Made by a program: the position numbers and the translations under genes | The notes under the pieces: model-generated | What the model was told of the DNA's origin: nothing | Seen by the model: only the letters and a program-made list of their open reading frames with translations | The model's database searches: none | NCBI GenBank assembly: GCA_013284265.1 | Contig: JABTBR010000050.1 | Span: 1-56,403 of the forward strand | Origin: Oxalobacteraceae bacterium | Lineage (GTDB): Bacteria > Pseudomonadota > Gammaproteobacteria > Burkholderiales > Burkholderiaceae_D | Direction: 5' to 3' | DNA length: 56,403 nucleotides | Shown: piece by piece, positions 8,712 through 18,105 of the stretch | Position numbering within the stretch: the stretch's first letter is position 1 | Layout: the number at the start of each line of letters is the position of its first letter

Positions 8712-8945
8712 ATGTTTCATTTTGCCGAACACTTGACCCTGGCCAGCAAGGCCTTGATCGATGCCCAGCTTGCCGGTTTCCATGCCTTCAGCCTGGCCTT
8801 CGCGAATTCCCCCTTGGCCGACGCCGCCTTCGATGGCGGCCTGGCCCTGGTCGAACGCAATGTGGAAGCCTTCCGCGGTTCGCTGGCCGGGAACACCGTG
8901 GTGGCACGGCAATTGCTCGCACCTATTGCGGGTTCCCTGCGCTGA
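8712..8945 (+). CDS. Short phasin-like protein
   Basis: 77 residues, start ATG at 8712 with AAGGA 5-6 bases upstream. The sequence is a single amphipathic helical stretch (ALIDAQLAGFHAFSLAF, then ALVERNVEAFRGSLAG) resembling the helical core of phasins, the surface proteins of polyhydroxyalkanoate granules, but less than half the usual phasin length. It is the first gene behind a predicted FNR-activated promoter and is followed 116 bp later by phaA, which supports a PHB-related role. The family call rests on helix pattern and context rather than a decisive motif. Confidence 0.55.
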   Translation: MFHFAEHLTLASKALIDAQLAGFHAFSLAFANSPLADAAFDGGLALVERNVEAFRGSLAGNTVVARQLLAPIAGSLR

Positions 8946-9061
8946 AGTGGGCTAACCCTTGTCGGCGCGGTAAGCGTATTATCGTCATAACAGGGCAGTA
9001 ATAACACTGCATGTCGTTTGTCTGAATTAGCTTGTTGCTTAACTTTGTAATGGAGAAACAA

Positions 9062-10240
9062 ATGGATGAGGTAGTTATCGTGGCCGCTGGCCGCACCGCA
9101 GTCGGTAAATTTGGTGGCAGCCTGGCGAAAATCCCCGCATCGGAACTGGGTGCGCACGTGATCAAGGGCCTGCTGGCCAAAACCGGCATCGACGCCAACC
9201 TGATCAGCGAAGCCATCCTGGGCCAGGTGCTGACCGCCGCCGTGGGCCAGAATCCAGCGCGCCAGGCCGTGATCAAGGCCGGCCTGCCGAACAGCATTCC
9301 TGCCTACACCATCAACAAGGTTTGCGGTAGCGGCCTGAAAGCGACCCATCTGGCGGCCCAGGCCATCAAATGCGGCGACGCCAGCATCATCATCGCCGGC
9401 GGCCAGGAAAACATGAGCGCCGCGCCGCACGCGCTGAACGGTTCGCGCGACGGTTTCCGCATGGGCGACGCCAAGATGGTCGACACCATGATCGTCGACG
9501 GCCTGTGGGACGTCTACAACCAGTATCACATGGGCGTGACCGCCGAGAACGTTGCGAAAAAATACGAAATCTCCCGCACCGAGCAGGACGAGTTCGCGCT
9601 GCAGTCGCAGCTGAAAGCGGAAGCGGCGCAAAAAGCCGGCAAGTTCAAGGACGAGATCCTGCCGCTGGAAATCGCCAGCAAAAAAGGCAGCACCGTCTTC
9701 GAGACCGACGAATACGTCAAGCAAGGTTCCACGCTGGAAGCCCTGTCGGCCCTGCGTCCCGCCTTCGACAAGGCCGGCACCGTCACCGCCGGTAACGCTT
9801 CGGGCCTGAACGATGGCGCCGCCGCCGTCATCATGATGTCGGCCCGCCAGGCCAAGGAACTGGGCCTGACCCCGCTGGCCCGCGTCAAGGCTTACGCCTC
9901 GTCGGGCATCGACCCGACCGTGATGGGCATGGGTCCGGTATCGGCGTCGCGCCTGTGCCTGAAAAAGGCCGGCTGGAATCCGCAGGATCTGGACCTGATG
10001 GAAATTAACGAAGCCTTCGCCGCCCAGGCGATCGCCGTGAACAAGGAAATGGGCTGGGATACCAGCAAGATCAACGTCAATGGCGGCGCCATTGCGATTG
10101 GTCACCCGATTGGCGCGTCCGGCGCGCGCGTGCTCGTCACGCTGCTGCATGAAATGGTGCGCCGTGACGCCAAGAAAGGCCTGGCCTCGCTGTGTATCGG
10201 CGGCGGCATGGGCGTAGCACTGGCTATCGAACGCGAATAA
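9062..10240 (+). CDS. phaA: Acetyl-CoA acetyltransferase (beta-ketothiolase) PhaA
   Basis: 392 residues. Condenses two acetyl-CoA to acetoacetyl-CoA, feeding polyhydroxybutyrate synthesis. The catalytic residues are Cys88 (NKVCGSGLKA, acyl-enzyme nucleophile), His348 (AIGHPIGASG) and Cys378 (CIGGGMG), matching the biosynthetic thiolase pattern. The start at 9062 is chosen because GGAGA lies 5 bases upstream and MDEVVIVAAGRTAVGKFGG is the family N-terminus. In-frame ATG and upstream codons at 9050 and 9032 lack that fit. phaB follows after 64 bp. No phaC synthase lies in this window. Confidence 0.95.
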   Translation: MDEVVIVAAGRTAVGKFGGSLAKIPASELGAHVIKGLLAKTGIDANLISEAILGQVLTAAVGQNPARQAVIKAGLPNSIPAYTINKVCGSGLKATHLAAQAIKCGDASIIIAGGQENMSAAPHALNGSRDGFRMGDAKMVDTMIVDGLWDVYNQYHMGVTAENVAKKYEISRTEQDEFALQSQLKAEAAQKAGKFKDEILPLEIASKKGSTVFETDEYVKQGSTLEALSALRPAFDKAGTVTAGNASGLNDGAAAVIMMSARQAKELGLTPLARVKAYASSGIDPTVMGMGPVSASRLCLKKAGWNPQDLDLMEINEAFAAQAIAVNKEMGWDTSKINVNGGAIAIGHPIGASGARVLVTLLHEMVRRDAKKGLASLCIGGGMGVALAIERE

Positions 10241-10304
10241 AAAGCCGTCAGGCCCGTCGCGCGATAGACAATTTTTTTGTAGCGGTTGAACTTAGGGGAT
10301 GAAC

Positions 10305-11045
10305 ATGGCAAGAGTTGCATTAGTAACCGGCGGTATGGGTGGTCTGGGCGAAGCGGTATGTTTCAAACTGGCTGCCCTTGGCTATAGCGTCATCACGACT
10401 TATTCCCCTGGCAATTCCAAGGTAACTGAATGGCTCGCAACCACGCGAGACCAGGGTTTTAATTTCCGCGCTTATCCGTGCGACGTGGCCGATTACGATT
10501 CGGCCCAGGCTTGCGTAGCCGCGATCGTGAAGGACGTCGGTCCGATCGATGTGCTGGTGAACAACGCCGGCATTACCCGCGACATGACCTTCAAAAAGAT
10601 GGACAAAACCAATTGGGACGCCGTCATGGCCACCAATCTGGATTCCGTCTTCAATATGACCAAGCCGGTGTGCGACGGCATGGTGGAACGCGGTTGGGGA
10701 CGCATCATCAACATCTCCTCCGTCAACGGCCAGAAGGGGGCTTTCGGCCAGACCAACTACTCGGCGGCCAAGGCCGGCATGCACGGCTTCACCAAGGCGC
10801 TGGCGCTGGAAGTGGCGCGCAAGGGCGTGACGGTCAACACCATCTCGCCAGGCTATATCGGCACCAAGATGGTCATGGAAATCCCTCAGGAAGTGCTGGA
10901 CAGCAAAATCATCCCGCAAATCCCGATGGCCCGCCTGGGCAAGCCGGAAGAAGTCGCCGGTCTGGTGGCCTACCTGTCGTCGGACGAAGCCGCTTTCGTC
11001 ACCGGCGCCAATATCGCCATCAATGGCGGCCAGCACATGTCGTAA
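10305..11045 (+). CDS. phaB: Acetoacetyl-CoA reductase PhaB
   Basis: 246 residues. NADPH-dependent reduction of acetoacetyl-CoA to (R)-3-hydroxybutyryl-CoA, the PHB monomer. It is a short-chain dehydrogenase: Rossmann motif TGGMGGLGEA, structural NNAG, catalytic Ser in ISSVNG, and Tyr152/Lys156 in YSAAK. The PhaB-typical segment TRDMTFKKMDKTNWD and the terminus INGGQHMS are clear. Two ATGs compete (10299 and 10305); AGGGG abuts the first and lies 6 bases before the second, so I choose 10305. A rho-independent terminator follows at 11066. Confidence 0.95.
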   Translation: MARVALVTGGMGGLGEAVCFKLAALGYSVITTYSPGNSKVTEWLATTRDQGFNFRAYPCDVADYDSAQACVAAIVKDVGPIDVLVNNAGITRDMTFKKMDKTNWDAVMATNLDSVFNMTKPVCDGMVERGWGRIINISSVNGQKGAFGQTNYSAAKAGMHGFTKALALEVARKGVTVNTISPGYIGTKMVMEIPQEVLDSKIIPQIPMARLGKPEEVAGLVAYLSSDEAAFVTGANIAINGGQHMS

Positions 11046-11065
11046 TCGCCGTATTGAAGTATCCC

Positions 11066-11094
11066 AAAAGCACCGTTCGCGGTGCTTTTTTTTT
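11066..11094 (+). terminator. Rho-independent terminator after phaB
   Basis: Stem AAAGCACCG/CGGTGCTTT around a TTCG-type loop, followed by eight T residues. It ends the phaA-phaB transcript 21 bp after the phaB stop. Confidence 0.9.
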
Positions 11095-11151
11095 GCCTGT
11101 GCGCAGTACAATCTGTCCATTGCATATTGCTCTTTTTCGCCAAGGATTTCC

Positions 11152-12108
11152 ATGCCAGACGCCAGCTGCTCCCTGTTCCCGCCCATCACGCCGCGCCGGC
11201 ACGGCATGCTGGCCGTCGACGCCCTGCATACCCTGTACTGGGAGGAGGTGGGCAATCCCGCTGGCATACCGGTGCTGTTCCTGCATGGCGGCCCGGGCGC
11301 GGGCCTGTCGCCCCAGCACCGGCGCTTTTTCGATCCCGAGCATTACCGCGTGATCCTGTTCGACCAGCGCGGCGCCGGCAAATCGACCCCGCTGGGCGAG
11401 TGCCGCGACAATACCACCCAGCTGCTGGTGGCCGACATCGAGCAGTTGCGCGCCCTGTTCGGCATCGATCAATGGCTGGTGTTCGGCGGTTCCTGGGGCT
11501 CGACGCTGGCGCTGGCCTACGGCCAGGCCCACCCGGAACGCTGCCTCGGCTTCGTGCTGCGCGGCATTTTTTTATGCACCCAGGCCGAGATCGACTGGTT
11601 CATCCACGGCGTGCAATGGTTCTACCCCGAACTGTATGCCGAGTTCGTCGAACCGATTCCGCAGCAGGAGCGCGCCGACCTGCTGGGCGCCTATGTGCGC
11701 CGCATCATGGACCCGGACCCGGCCATCCACTGGCCGGCGGTGCGCGCCTGGAGCCGCTTCGAGGGCCGCCGCGTGTTCCTGCTGCCCCAGCCCGAGGAAG
11801 CGTCTTCCGATACGCTGGACCTGGGCCTGGGCCGGCTCGAATCCCACTATATGGCCAATCTGGGCTTCTTCGAGGAAGCGCAGTTGTTGCGCGACGTCGG
11901 CCGCATCGCCCATCTGCCGGCGGTGATCGTGCAGGGGCGCTACGACGTGATCTGCCCGCCGCTGTCGGCCTGGCGCCTGCATCAGGCCTGGCCTGGCTCG
12001 ATCCTGGAAATGGTGCCCGACGCCGGCCATGGCGCGATGGAACAGGGCATCGCGCGGGCGCTGGTGCGGGCGACGGAAGAGTTCCGCCGCCACGCGCAAT
12101 TCATTTAA
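11152..12108 (+). CDS. pip: Proline iminopeptidase (alpha/beta hydrolase, S33)
   Basis: 318 residues. Releases N-terminal proline from peptides. Signatures: oxyanion motif HGGPGAG, nucleophile Ser114 in GGSWGS, Asp265 (GRYDVICPP) and His293 (DAGHGAM). FDQRGAGKSTP is diagnostic for the Pip family. The start ATG at 11152 has AAGGA about 6 bases upstream; a longer upstream frame would overlap phaB and its terminator. No signal peptide, so cytoplasmic. It stands alone between the phaB terminator and a DUF2721 gene. Confidence 0.92.
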   Translation: MPDASCSLFPPITPRRHGMLAVDALHTLYWEEVGNPAGIPVLFLHGGPGAGLSPQHRRFFDPEHYRVILFDQRGAGKSTPLGECRDNTTQLLVADIEQLRALFGIDQWLVFGGSWGSTLALAYGQAHPERCLGFVLRGIFLCTQAEIDWFIHGVQWFYPELYAEFVEPIPQQERADLLGAYVRRIMDPDPAIHWPAVRAWSRFEGRRVFLLPQPEEASSDTLDLGLGRLESHYMANLGFFEEAQLLRDVGRIAHLPAVIVQGRYDVICPPLSAWRLHQAWPGSILEMVPDAGHGAMEQGIARALVRATEEFRRHAQFI

Positions 12109-12217
12109 CGCGCCGGCCCGGGGCTGGACGGGCTGGCTGGCTCTGCTACACTAGCGCCGAAATTGCAGATTCATTGCCCCCTACGCCAGCCCCAGAGAGA
12201 CCAGCATAAGCGCATTC

Positions 12218-12661
12218 ATGAATATACAGATCGGCGACATCGGCCATATTATCCAGCTGGCCATCGCGCCGGTATTCCTGCTGACCGGCGTCTGCACCAA
12301 TCTGATGGTGTTGACCAACCGCCTGGCGCGCATCATCGACCGTTCGCGGGTGCTGGAAGAGCGGCTGGACGTGGGCTACAGCGATATCTACCTGAATGAA
12401 CTCGACACCCTGTATCGGCGTTCGCACCTGATTAACTTCTCGATCACGCTGTCGACCGCCTGCGGCCTGCTGATCTGCCTGTTGATTTCGATGCTCTTCC
12501 TTGGCGATATCACCAATATTGCGCTCGACAAGTATATCGCCGGCATGTTCGTGGCCGCGCTGGTATGCCTGATCGGCAGCTTTGTGTACCTGCTGCGCGA
12601 GATTTTCATCGCTTCCTCTGCCATGCGTTCGCACCGTCATGTGCGCCAGCCGGTAAAATAG
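12218..12661 (+). CDS. DUF2721 family membrane protein
   Basis: 147 residues with three hydrophobic helices: about 10-32 (IIQLAIAPVFLLTGVCTNLM), 75-97 and 107-130. The stretch VCTNLMVLTNRLARIIDRSR is typical of the DUF2721 family of small inner-membrane proteins of unknown function. Weak ribosome site; the start is placed at the only ATG before the conserved N-terminus. Followed 54 bp later by another unknown gene on the same strand. No substrate or partner can be assigned. Confidence 0.82.
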   Translation: MNIQIGDIGHIIQLAIAPVFLLTGVCTNLMVLTNRLARIIDRSRVLEERLDVGYSDIYLNELDTLYRRSHLINFSITLSTACGLLICLLISMLFLGDITNIALDKYIAGMFVAALVCLIGSFVYLLREIFIASSAMRSHRHVRQPVK

Positions 12662-12715
12662 CACTGTAGCTCTGGTGGCAGCGCCACCCCCTCTCTGACC
12701 GAATTGAGTACCATC

Positions 12716-13168
12716 ATGCATGATTATCAACGCCCCCCCACCCTGTACCGCTATGGCGTGCGGGAAGACCTTGAACTCGCCCTGTCCGAGGGCCAGTTCA
12801 TCCTGCGTCCGGCATCGAGCTGCCTGACCTTGAGTTTCTCGCAAGCATGGGATCGCAAGCTGTTCGAGCTGTTTTCGGCCGACAGCTGCCTGATCATCCA
12901 CAATACCGAGGAATTCGGCGAACGCCTGCACCGCGCCGTGCAGCGCACGCTGCCGAGCTGGGCGGGCATCGATGGTGCGATCGAGTATGGCGCGCGCGCC
13001 GCCTTGGGTATCGCCTTCACCAAAACGGTGCAGGAAGCGGACGAGCAGGAATGGCAATTCGCCTGGCGCGCGATGCAGAGCAAGCTCAGTCTGAATCCGG
13101 TGATGATCAAGATCGGCAACCTGGAGAACTTTGCCGAGCTGCGCAATATGGACACCTACCTGGCCTGA
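12716..13168 (+). CDS. Hypothetical protein
   Basis: 150 residues; I do not recognise the family. It appears soluble, with no signal peptide or membrane helix. It is mixed alpha/beta with a Trp/Tyr-containing N-terminal section (PPTLYRYGVREDLELALSEG) and a helical C-terminal half (EADEQEWQFAWRAMQSKL). The ATG at 12716 is preferred; an in-frame TTG at 12704 would add four residues. The continuous coding bias and the position directly after the DUF2721 gene suggest a real gene. Confidence 0.65.
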   Translation: MHDYQRPPTLYRYGVREDLELALSEGQFILRPASSCLTLSFSQAWDRKLFELFSADSCLIIHNTEEFGERLHRAVQRTLPSWAGIDGAIEYGARAALGIAFTKTVQEADEQEWQFAWRAMQSKLSLNPVMIKIGNLENFAELRNMDTYLA

Positions 13169-13228
13169 ACGGGGGGGGCCAGCCGGCGCCCCGCCTTGAC
13201 GTGGTGCCGGCGCGCGCATTGAGTCCGC

Positions 13229-13798
13229 TTAATCGCGCTTGCTGTCCAGGCGCGTCAGCACCGCCGCCATCATGCGTTCCACATCGCTGCGGATGATGTT
13301 CGCGCCCAGCAGGCCAGGCACGTAGAAATTCGGGATCAGGCGGCCGCTGTAGACCACGCGGGTGCCGCCCGTTTCCGGTATCGGTATCAATTCCCAGCGC
13401 GATTCGTAGTGCTTCATGTCGCCCGACACCAGGGCGATGTCGATCGAGGTTTGCGGCTGCTCGGTGGCGCGCACGATCAGATGGATAGATTTCGACATGA
13501 ACAGAAAGCGCGCCGTGCCGAATTGTTCGATCGTCACCTCATTCCCATTGCGTCCCAGCACCTTGCAGGCCGACAGGTCGGGCACGAACTCGCTCATTTT
13601 TTCGTAGTTGGTCAGGATGCGCCAGACCGTGGCGGGAGCGGCTTGCACGCTGCCCACCGCATCGACTTCGAACATATGCAGCGCATCCAGTTCCACCCGC
13701 TTGACCGACACTTCCAGCCTGGGTAATTCGGCTTTGGGCGACTGCGCAAGAACGGGAACGCAGACGCCGATCAACAGGAACAGAAAGAATCGCATCAT
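13229..13798 (-). CDS. Exported SRPBCC/polyketide cyclase-like protein
   Basis: 189 residues. A clear Sec signal peptide (MMRFFLFLLIGVCVPVLAQS, cleavage after about residue 19) precedes a START/SRPBCC-type fold: EVDAVGSVQAAPATVWRILT followed by NYEKMSEFVPDLSACKVLG is the usual opening helix-grip region, and the long C-terminal helix (RSDVERMMAAVLTRLD) closes it. The fold binds hydrophobic ligands; here it would act in the periplasm, and its ligand is unknown. Two adjacent ATG codons (13798, 13795) are possible starts. Convergent with the preceding unknown gene. Confidence 0.8.
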   Translation of the reverse strand: MMRFFLFLLIGVCVPVLAQSPKAELPRLEVSVKRVELDALHMFEVDAVGSVQAAPATVWRILTNYEKMSEFVPDLSACKVLGRNGNEVTIEQFGTARFLFMSKSIHLIVRATEQPQTSIDIALVSGDMKHYESRWELIPIPETGGTRVVYSGRLIPNFYVPGLLGANIIRSDVERMMAAVLTRLDSKRD

Positions 13799-13972
13799 TG
13801 TTTGAGCGTAAGGGAAAGGGTGGCAGAATACAAGAGAGTTACGCTGTGGTTACAAATGAGGGCGCAGTATCGGGCCGGAAGTTGGCAGGCCCTGCCGGGC
13901 TTTTAGTAACAAAGGTCTAGAGAATTAGGTTTTAATGCGGGCACTTCCACGTCAACTACTCTAACAATCATA

Positions 13973-16009
13973 ATGACAACTACTGGCTACCCCCACCTAC
14001 TGGCTCCCCTCAACCTCGGCTTCACCACGCTGCGCAACCGCGTCATCATGGGTTCGATGCACACCGGCCTGGAAGATCGTTTTTACAACTATGGCAAGCT
14101 TGCGGCCTTCTACCGCGAGCGCGCGCGCGGCGGCGTCGGCCTGATCGTCACCGGCGGCATTTCGCCGAACCGCTCGGGATGGCTGCTGCCGTTTGGCGGC
14201 ACGCTGAACTTCAAGGGCGACGTGATCAACCACCGCCGCGTGACCAATGCCGTGCACGAAGAGGGCGGCAAGATCCTGATGCAGATCCTGCACGCGGGGC
14301 GTTATGGCTACCAGCCTTTCGTGGTGTCGGCGTCCGAGAAAAAATCGCCGATCTCGCCGTTCAAGCCGCGCGCGCTGAGCGAGGCGGGCATCGAGCAGAC
14401 CATCCGCGACTACGCGCGCTGCGCCAAGCTGGCCAGGCAGGCCGGCTACGACGGCATCGAAGTGATGGGCAGCGAAGGCTATCTGCTGAACCAGTTCCTG
14501 TGCGTGCGCACGAATATGCGCAACGACCGCTGGGGCGGCAGCATCGAGAACCGCATGCGCCTGCCGGTGGAAATCGTCAAGCGCATCCGCGCCACCGTCG
14601 GTCCCGACTTCATCATCATGTACCGCCACTCGCTGCTCGACCTGGTCGATGGCGGCAATACCTGGGACGACACGGTGGCCGTGGCCAAGGGCCTGCAGCA
14701 CGCCGGCGTGACCATCCTCAACACCGGCTTCGGCTGGCATGAGGCGCGTGTGCCGACCATCGTCACCTCGGTGCCGCGCGGCGCCTTCGCCAGCGTGGCG
14801 GGACGGCTGCGGCGCGAAGTGAGCATTCCCGTGGTGGCGTCGAACCGCATCAATATGCCGCAGGACGCCGAAGGCATCCTGCTGCGCGGCGAAGCGGACA
14901 TGGTGTCGATGGCGCGGCCCTTCTTGGCCGATGCCGAATTCGTGGTGAAGGCCGCCACCGGCCGCAGCGATGAAATCAACACCTGCATCGGCTGCAACCA
15001 GGCCTGCCTGGATCACACCTTCGCCAACAAGCGCGCCAGCTGCCTGGTCAACCCGCGCGCCTGCCACGAGACCGAGCTGGTCTACGCCAAGAGCGCCAAG
15101 CCGCGCCGCGTGGCGGTGGTGGGGGCCGGACCGGCAGGATTGTCGGCGGCCACGGTGGCGGCCGAGTGCGGCCACGACGTGACCTTGTTCGATTCGAGCG
15201 ACAGCGTGGGCGGGCAGTTCAAGATCGCCATGCAGATTCCGGGCAAGGAAGAATTCGCCGAGACCATCCGCTACTTCCGCCGCAAGCTCGACCTGACCGG
15301 GGTGGAGCTCAAGCTGGGCCAGCGCGTCACCCGCGAGCAGCTGCTGGCGGGCGGCTTTGACGATGTGATCATCGCCACCGGCATCAAGGTGCGGCGGCCG
15401 CCGATCGAAGGTATCGATCATCCGAAAGTGCTGTCGTATATCGATGTGCTGCAGAAGAAAGTCCCGGTGGGCAAGCGCGTGGCGATCATCGGCGCGGGGG
15501 GGATCGGCTTCGATGTGGGCGAGTACCTGCTGCACGATCCGCGGCATCCCTTGCCGCTGGCGCTCGATGTCTGGGCAAAGGAGTGGGGCGTGGATCTGGC
15601 GGGCGGCACCAGTGGCGGGCTGATTACGCCAGCGGCGCCGGAACCGGTGCGCCAGATCTATCTGCTGCAGCGCAAGACCAGCAAGCTCGGTGCGGGGCTG
15701 GGCAAGACCTCGGGCTGGGTGCATCGCGCCGTGCTGGCTCGGAATGGCGTGGTGATGCTGTCGGGGGTTCAGTACAACAAGATCGACGATCATGGCCTGC
15801 ATGTGACCGTGGGTGGCGAAGAGCGTCTGCTGGCGGTCGATCATGTGGTGGTGTGCGCGGGGCAGGATAGCCTGACCGAGCTGATGCCGAGCGAGGAAGA
15901 GGCCAAGAGCGGCCCGCGCTTCCACAAGATCGGCGGCGCCGCGCTGGCGGCGGAACTCGATGCCAAGCGCGCGATTCGCGAAGGCGCGGAGCTGGCCGCG
16001 AGCCTGTAG
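13973..16009 (+). CDS. fadH: NADPH-dependent 2,4-dienoyl-CoA reductase FadH
   Basis: 678 residues, the length of bacterial FadH (about 672). Reduces 2,4-dienoyl-CoA during beta-oxidation of unsaturated fatty acids. The N-terminal old-yellow-enzyme barrel (1-330) carries Tyr in VMGSEGYLLNQFL and His in GFGWHEAR, the residues used in catalysis. The 4Fe-4S cluster cysteines are Cys338, Cys341, Cys345 (TCIGCNQACLDH) and Cys357. FAD (VVGAGPAGLSAA, near 385) and NADPH (IIGAGGIGFDVGEYL) motifs follow. No strong Shine-Dalgarno before 13973. Monocistronic; a palindromic repeat begins 13 bp after the stop. Confidence 0.93.
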   Translation: MTTTGYPHLLAPLNLGFTTLRNRVIMGSMHTGLEDRFYNYGKLAAFYRERARGGVGLIVTGGISPNRSGWLLPFGGTLNFKGDVINHRRVTNAVHEEGGKILMQILHAGRYGYQPFVVSASEKKSPISPFKPRALSEAGIEQTIRDYARCAKLARQAGYDGIEVMGSEGYLLNQFLCVRTNMRNDRWGGSIENRMRLPVEIVKRIRATVGPDFIIMYRHSLLDLVDGGNTWDDTVAVAKGLQHAGVTILNTGFGWHEARVPTIVTSVPRGAFASVAGRLRREVSIPVVASNRINMPQDAEGILLRGEADMVSMARPFLADAEFVVKAATGRSDEINTCIGCNQACLDHTFANKRASCLVNPRACHETELVYAKSAKPRRVAVVGAGPAGLSAATVAAECGHDVTLFDSSDSVGGQFKIAMQIPGKEEFAETIRYFRRKLDLTGVELKLGQRVTREQLLAGGFDDVIIATGIKVRRPPIEGIDHPKVLSYIDVLQKKVPVGKRVAIIGAGGIGFDVGEYLLHDPRHPLPLALDVWAKEWGVDLAGGTSGGLITPAAPEPVRQIYLLQRKTSKLGAGLGKTSGWVHRAVLARNGVVMLSGVQYNKIDDHGLHVTVGGEERLLAVDHVVVCAGQDSLTELMPSEEEAKSGPRFHKIGGAALAAELDAKRAIREGAELAASL

Positions 16010-16021
16010 GTTTTTGTAGTT

Positions 16022-16122
16022 AAAACCCACGGCGTACCCCCGGGGTCTGACCCAGGGTCCGGGGAGGGGCTGCGCCCCGCCGGTCCCATGGGACCGGCCC
16101 CCAGCTCTTTGCCGTGGGTTTT
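16022..16122 (+). repeat. Palindromic intergenic element, copy 2 (long form)
   Basis: 101 bp element between the convergent fadH and antiporter genes. Outer arms AAAACCCACGGC / GCCGTGGGTTTT. The centre has three extra hairpins (GGTCCGGGG region, GGGGCTGCGCCCC, CGGTCCCATGGGACCG) in place of the simple palindrome of the short form. Confidence 0.9.
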
Positions 16123-16148
16123 AGAATTTGCCGCGGGCGCGCACGCGC

Positions 16149-17861
16149 TTAGGCGTGGTGCGTGGCCTTCGCCAGCTCTTCAACCACAAACTGCGTCATC
16201 CCGGTGGCCAGCTCCTCCTCGCCGATGAAGATGCGCCCCGCACGTTCCTGGCGCAGCAGCTCGGCCTCGGCCTCGTTATGCGTGCGCACCACCGTGCGGA
16301 TATCGGGATTGAGCGCGCGGGCGGTGGCGATCATGCTGCGCACGTGGAAGGTGTCCGGCGTGGCGATCACCAGCACGGCGGCGCGCGCGATGTGGGCCTG
16401 GATCAGCACCATCTCATCGCCCGCGTTGCCCGCCACCGCAGGGATGCCCTGCTTGCGCAACTGGTCCACAATCTCGCGGTTCTGCTCCGCCACAACAAAC
16501 GGAATCCCTTGCAGCGACAGCGCGCGTGCGATGCGCTGGCCCACCCGTCCATACCCCACCAGCACCACCTGGCCGGCCAGCTTCTCGTGCGGCACGGACA
16601 TCGGCAGCTCGGCCAACGGATCGGCGCTGCGGTCGAAGCGCGCGGCCAGCACGTGGTTGCGGCTGAACCAGCGCTCCAGCGGCTTGGTGGCCAGGAACAC
16701 CAGCGGATTCAAGGCGATCGAGATGATGGCGCCCGCCAGGATCAGGCTCTGGCCCTCGGCCGGCATCAGCTTGAGCGACAGGCCCAGCGCGGCCAGGATG
16801 AAGGAGAACTCGCCGATCTGGGCCAGGCTGGCCGAGACCATCAGCGCGGTCTTGGCCGGATAGCGCAGCAGCACCACCAGCAGGAAGGCGGCCAGCGATT
16901 TGCCCAGCACGATGATGGCGACCACCGCCAGCAGCTTGAGCGGCTGCTCGATGATGATGGCCGGCTCGAACAGCATGCCGACCGAGACGAAGAACAGCAC
17001 GGCGAAGGCGTCGCGCAGCGGCAGCGATTCGCTGGCGGCGCGGTGGCTCAGTTCCGATTCGCGCAGTACCATGCCGGCGAAGAAGGCACCCAGCGCGAAG
17101 GAGACGCCGAACACGTGGGTGGAACCGTAGGCGATGCCGACGGCGGCGGCGATCACGCACAGCGTGAACAGTTCGCGCGAACCGGTGCGCGCCACCTGCC
17201 ACAGAATCCAGGGGAACAGCTTGCGGCCCACCACCAGCATCAGCACGATGAAGCCGCCCACCTGGCCCAAGGTGATGCCCAGCGTCTGCCACAGGCTGGC
17301 GCCGGCATCGCCATGGGCGGTGTCGCTGACGCCGCCCAGCGAGCTTGCCAGCGGCGGCAGCAGCACCAGTACCAGCACCGTCACCAAATCTTCCACCACC
17401 AGCCAGCCGACCGCGATGCGGCCGTTGAGGGAGTCGAGGATGCCGCGCTCTTCCAGCGCGCGCAGCAGCACCACGGTGCTGGCCACCGACAAGGCGAGGC
17501 CGAATACCAGCCCGCCGCCTATGCTCCAGCCCCACCAGTGGGCCAGGCCCATGCCGAGCGCGGTGGCCACGCCGATCTGCAGCACGGCGCCGGGCAGGGC
17601 GATGCGCCGCACCTGCCATAAATCGTCGAGGGAGAAGTGCAGGCCGACGCCGAACATCATCAGCATCACGCCGATCTCGGCCAGCTGGCCGGCCAGCGCG
17701 GTATCGGCCACAAAGCCCGGCGTGGCCGGGCCGATCAGGATGCCCGCGGCCAGATAGCCCACCAGCGCCGGCAGCTTCAGGCGCACGGCGATAAAGCCGA
17801 ACAGGAGGCCGAAGCCCAGTGCGGCGGCGATGGTGGTGATCAGGCTGATATTGTGGGGCAT
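16149..17861 (-). CDS. ybaL: CPA2 cation/proton antiporter, YbaL/KefB type
   Basis: 570 residues. Probable K+/H+ antiporter of the inner membrane. About twelve hydrophobic helices fill residues 1-385, with the CPA2 signatures LVGYLAAGILIGP, VMLMMFGVGLHFSL and LSVASTVVLLRALEE. A cytoplasmic RCK/TrkA-N nucleotide-binding domain begins near residue 430 (VVLVGYGRVGQRIARAL) and ends in acidic helices; there is no TrkA-C domain. The N-terminus and domain order are closer to YbaL than to KefB/KefC, which need a KefF/KefG partner not seen here. Start ATG 17861. Confidence 0.87.
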   Translation of the reverse strand: MPHNISLITTIAAALGFGLLFGFIAVRLKLPALVGYLAAGILIGPATPGFVADTALAGQLAEIGVMLMMFGVGLHFSLDDLWQVRRIALPGAVLQIGVATALGMGLAHWWGWSIGGGLVFGLALSVASTVVLLRALEERGILDSLNGRIAVGWLVVEDLVTVLVLVLLPPLASSLGGVSDTAHGDAGASLWQTLGITLGQVGGFIVLMLVVGRKLFPWILWQVARTGSRELFTLCVIAAAVGIAYGSTHVFGVSFALGAFFAGMVLRESELSHRAASESLPLRDAFAVLFFVSVGMLFEPAIIIEQPLKLLAVVAIIVLGKSLAAFLLVVLLRYPAKTALMVSASLAQIGEFSFILAALGLSLKLMPAEGQSLILAGAIISIALNPLVFLATKPLERWFSRNHVLAARFDRSADPLAELPMSVPHEKLAGQVVLVGYGRVGQRIARALSLQGIPFVVAEQNREIVDQLRKQGIPAVAGNAGDEMVLIQAHIARAAVLVIATPDTFHVRSMIATARALNPDIRTVVRTHNEAEAELLRQERAGRIFIGEEELATGMTQFVVEELAKATHHA

Positions 17862-18005
17862 GCGGGCGGGGTTCCTGTGGCGAAAGGGGATGGGACCCTA
17901 GCGTAGCACAGACACCGCGCTGGCCGGGCGCTTGGGCGCGCCGTGGCTGGAGGCGCGGGCGTTGAGGTGGAAAATGCTGAGTTGGCGGGCCGGCGGCAGT
18001 GGCCC

Positions 18006-18072
18006 AAAACCCACGGCGTAACCCTGGGGTACGACCCGGCGGGTCGTACCCCGGCTCTTTGCCGTAGGTTTT
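18006..18072 (+). repeat. Palindromic intergenic element, copy 3 (short form, ACG core)
   Basis: 67 bp. Outer arms AAAACCCACGGC / GCCGTAGGTTTT, core GGGGTACGACCC-GGC-GGGTCGTACCCC. Both core strands differ from copy 1 at matching positions, so pairing is kept. It lies 33 bp beyond the stop of the ketosynthase gene. Confidence 0.9.
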
Positions 18073-18105
18073 GAAAAGGCGTTGCGGCGCGCTTAAGTTG
18101 AAGCC

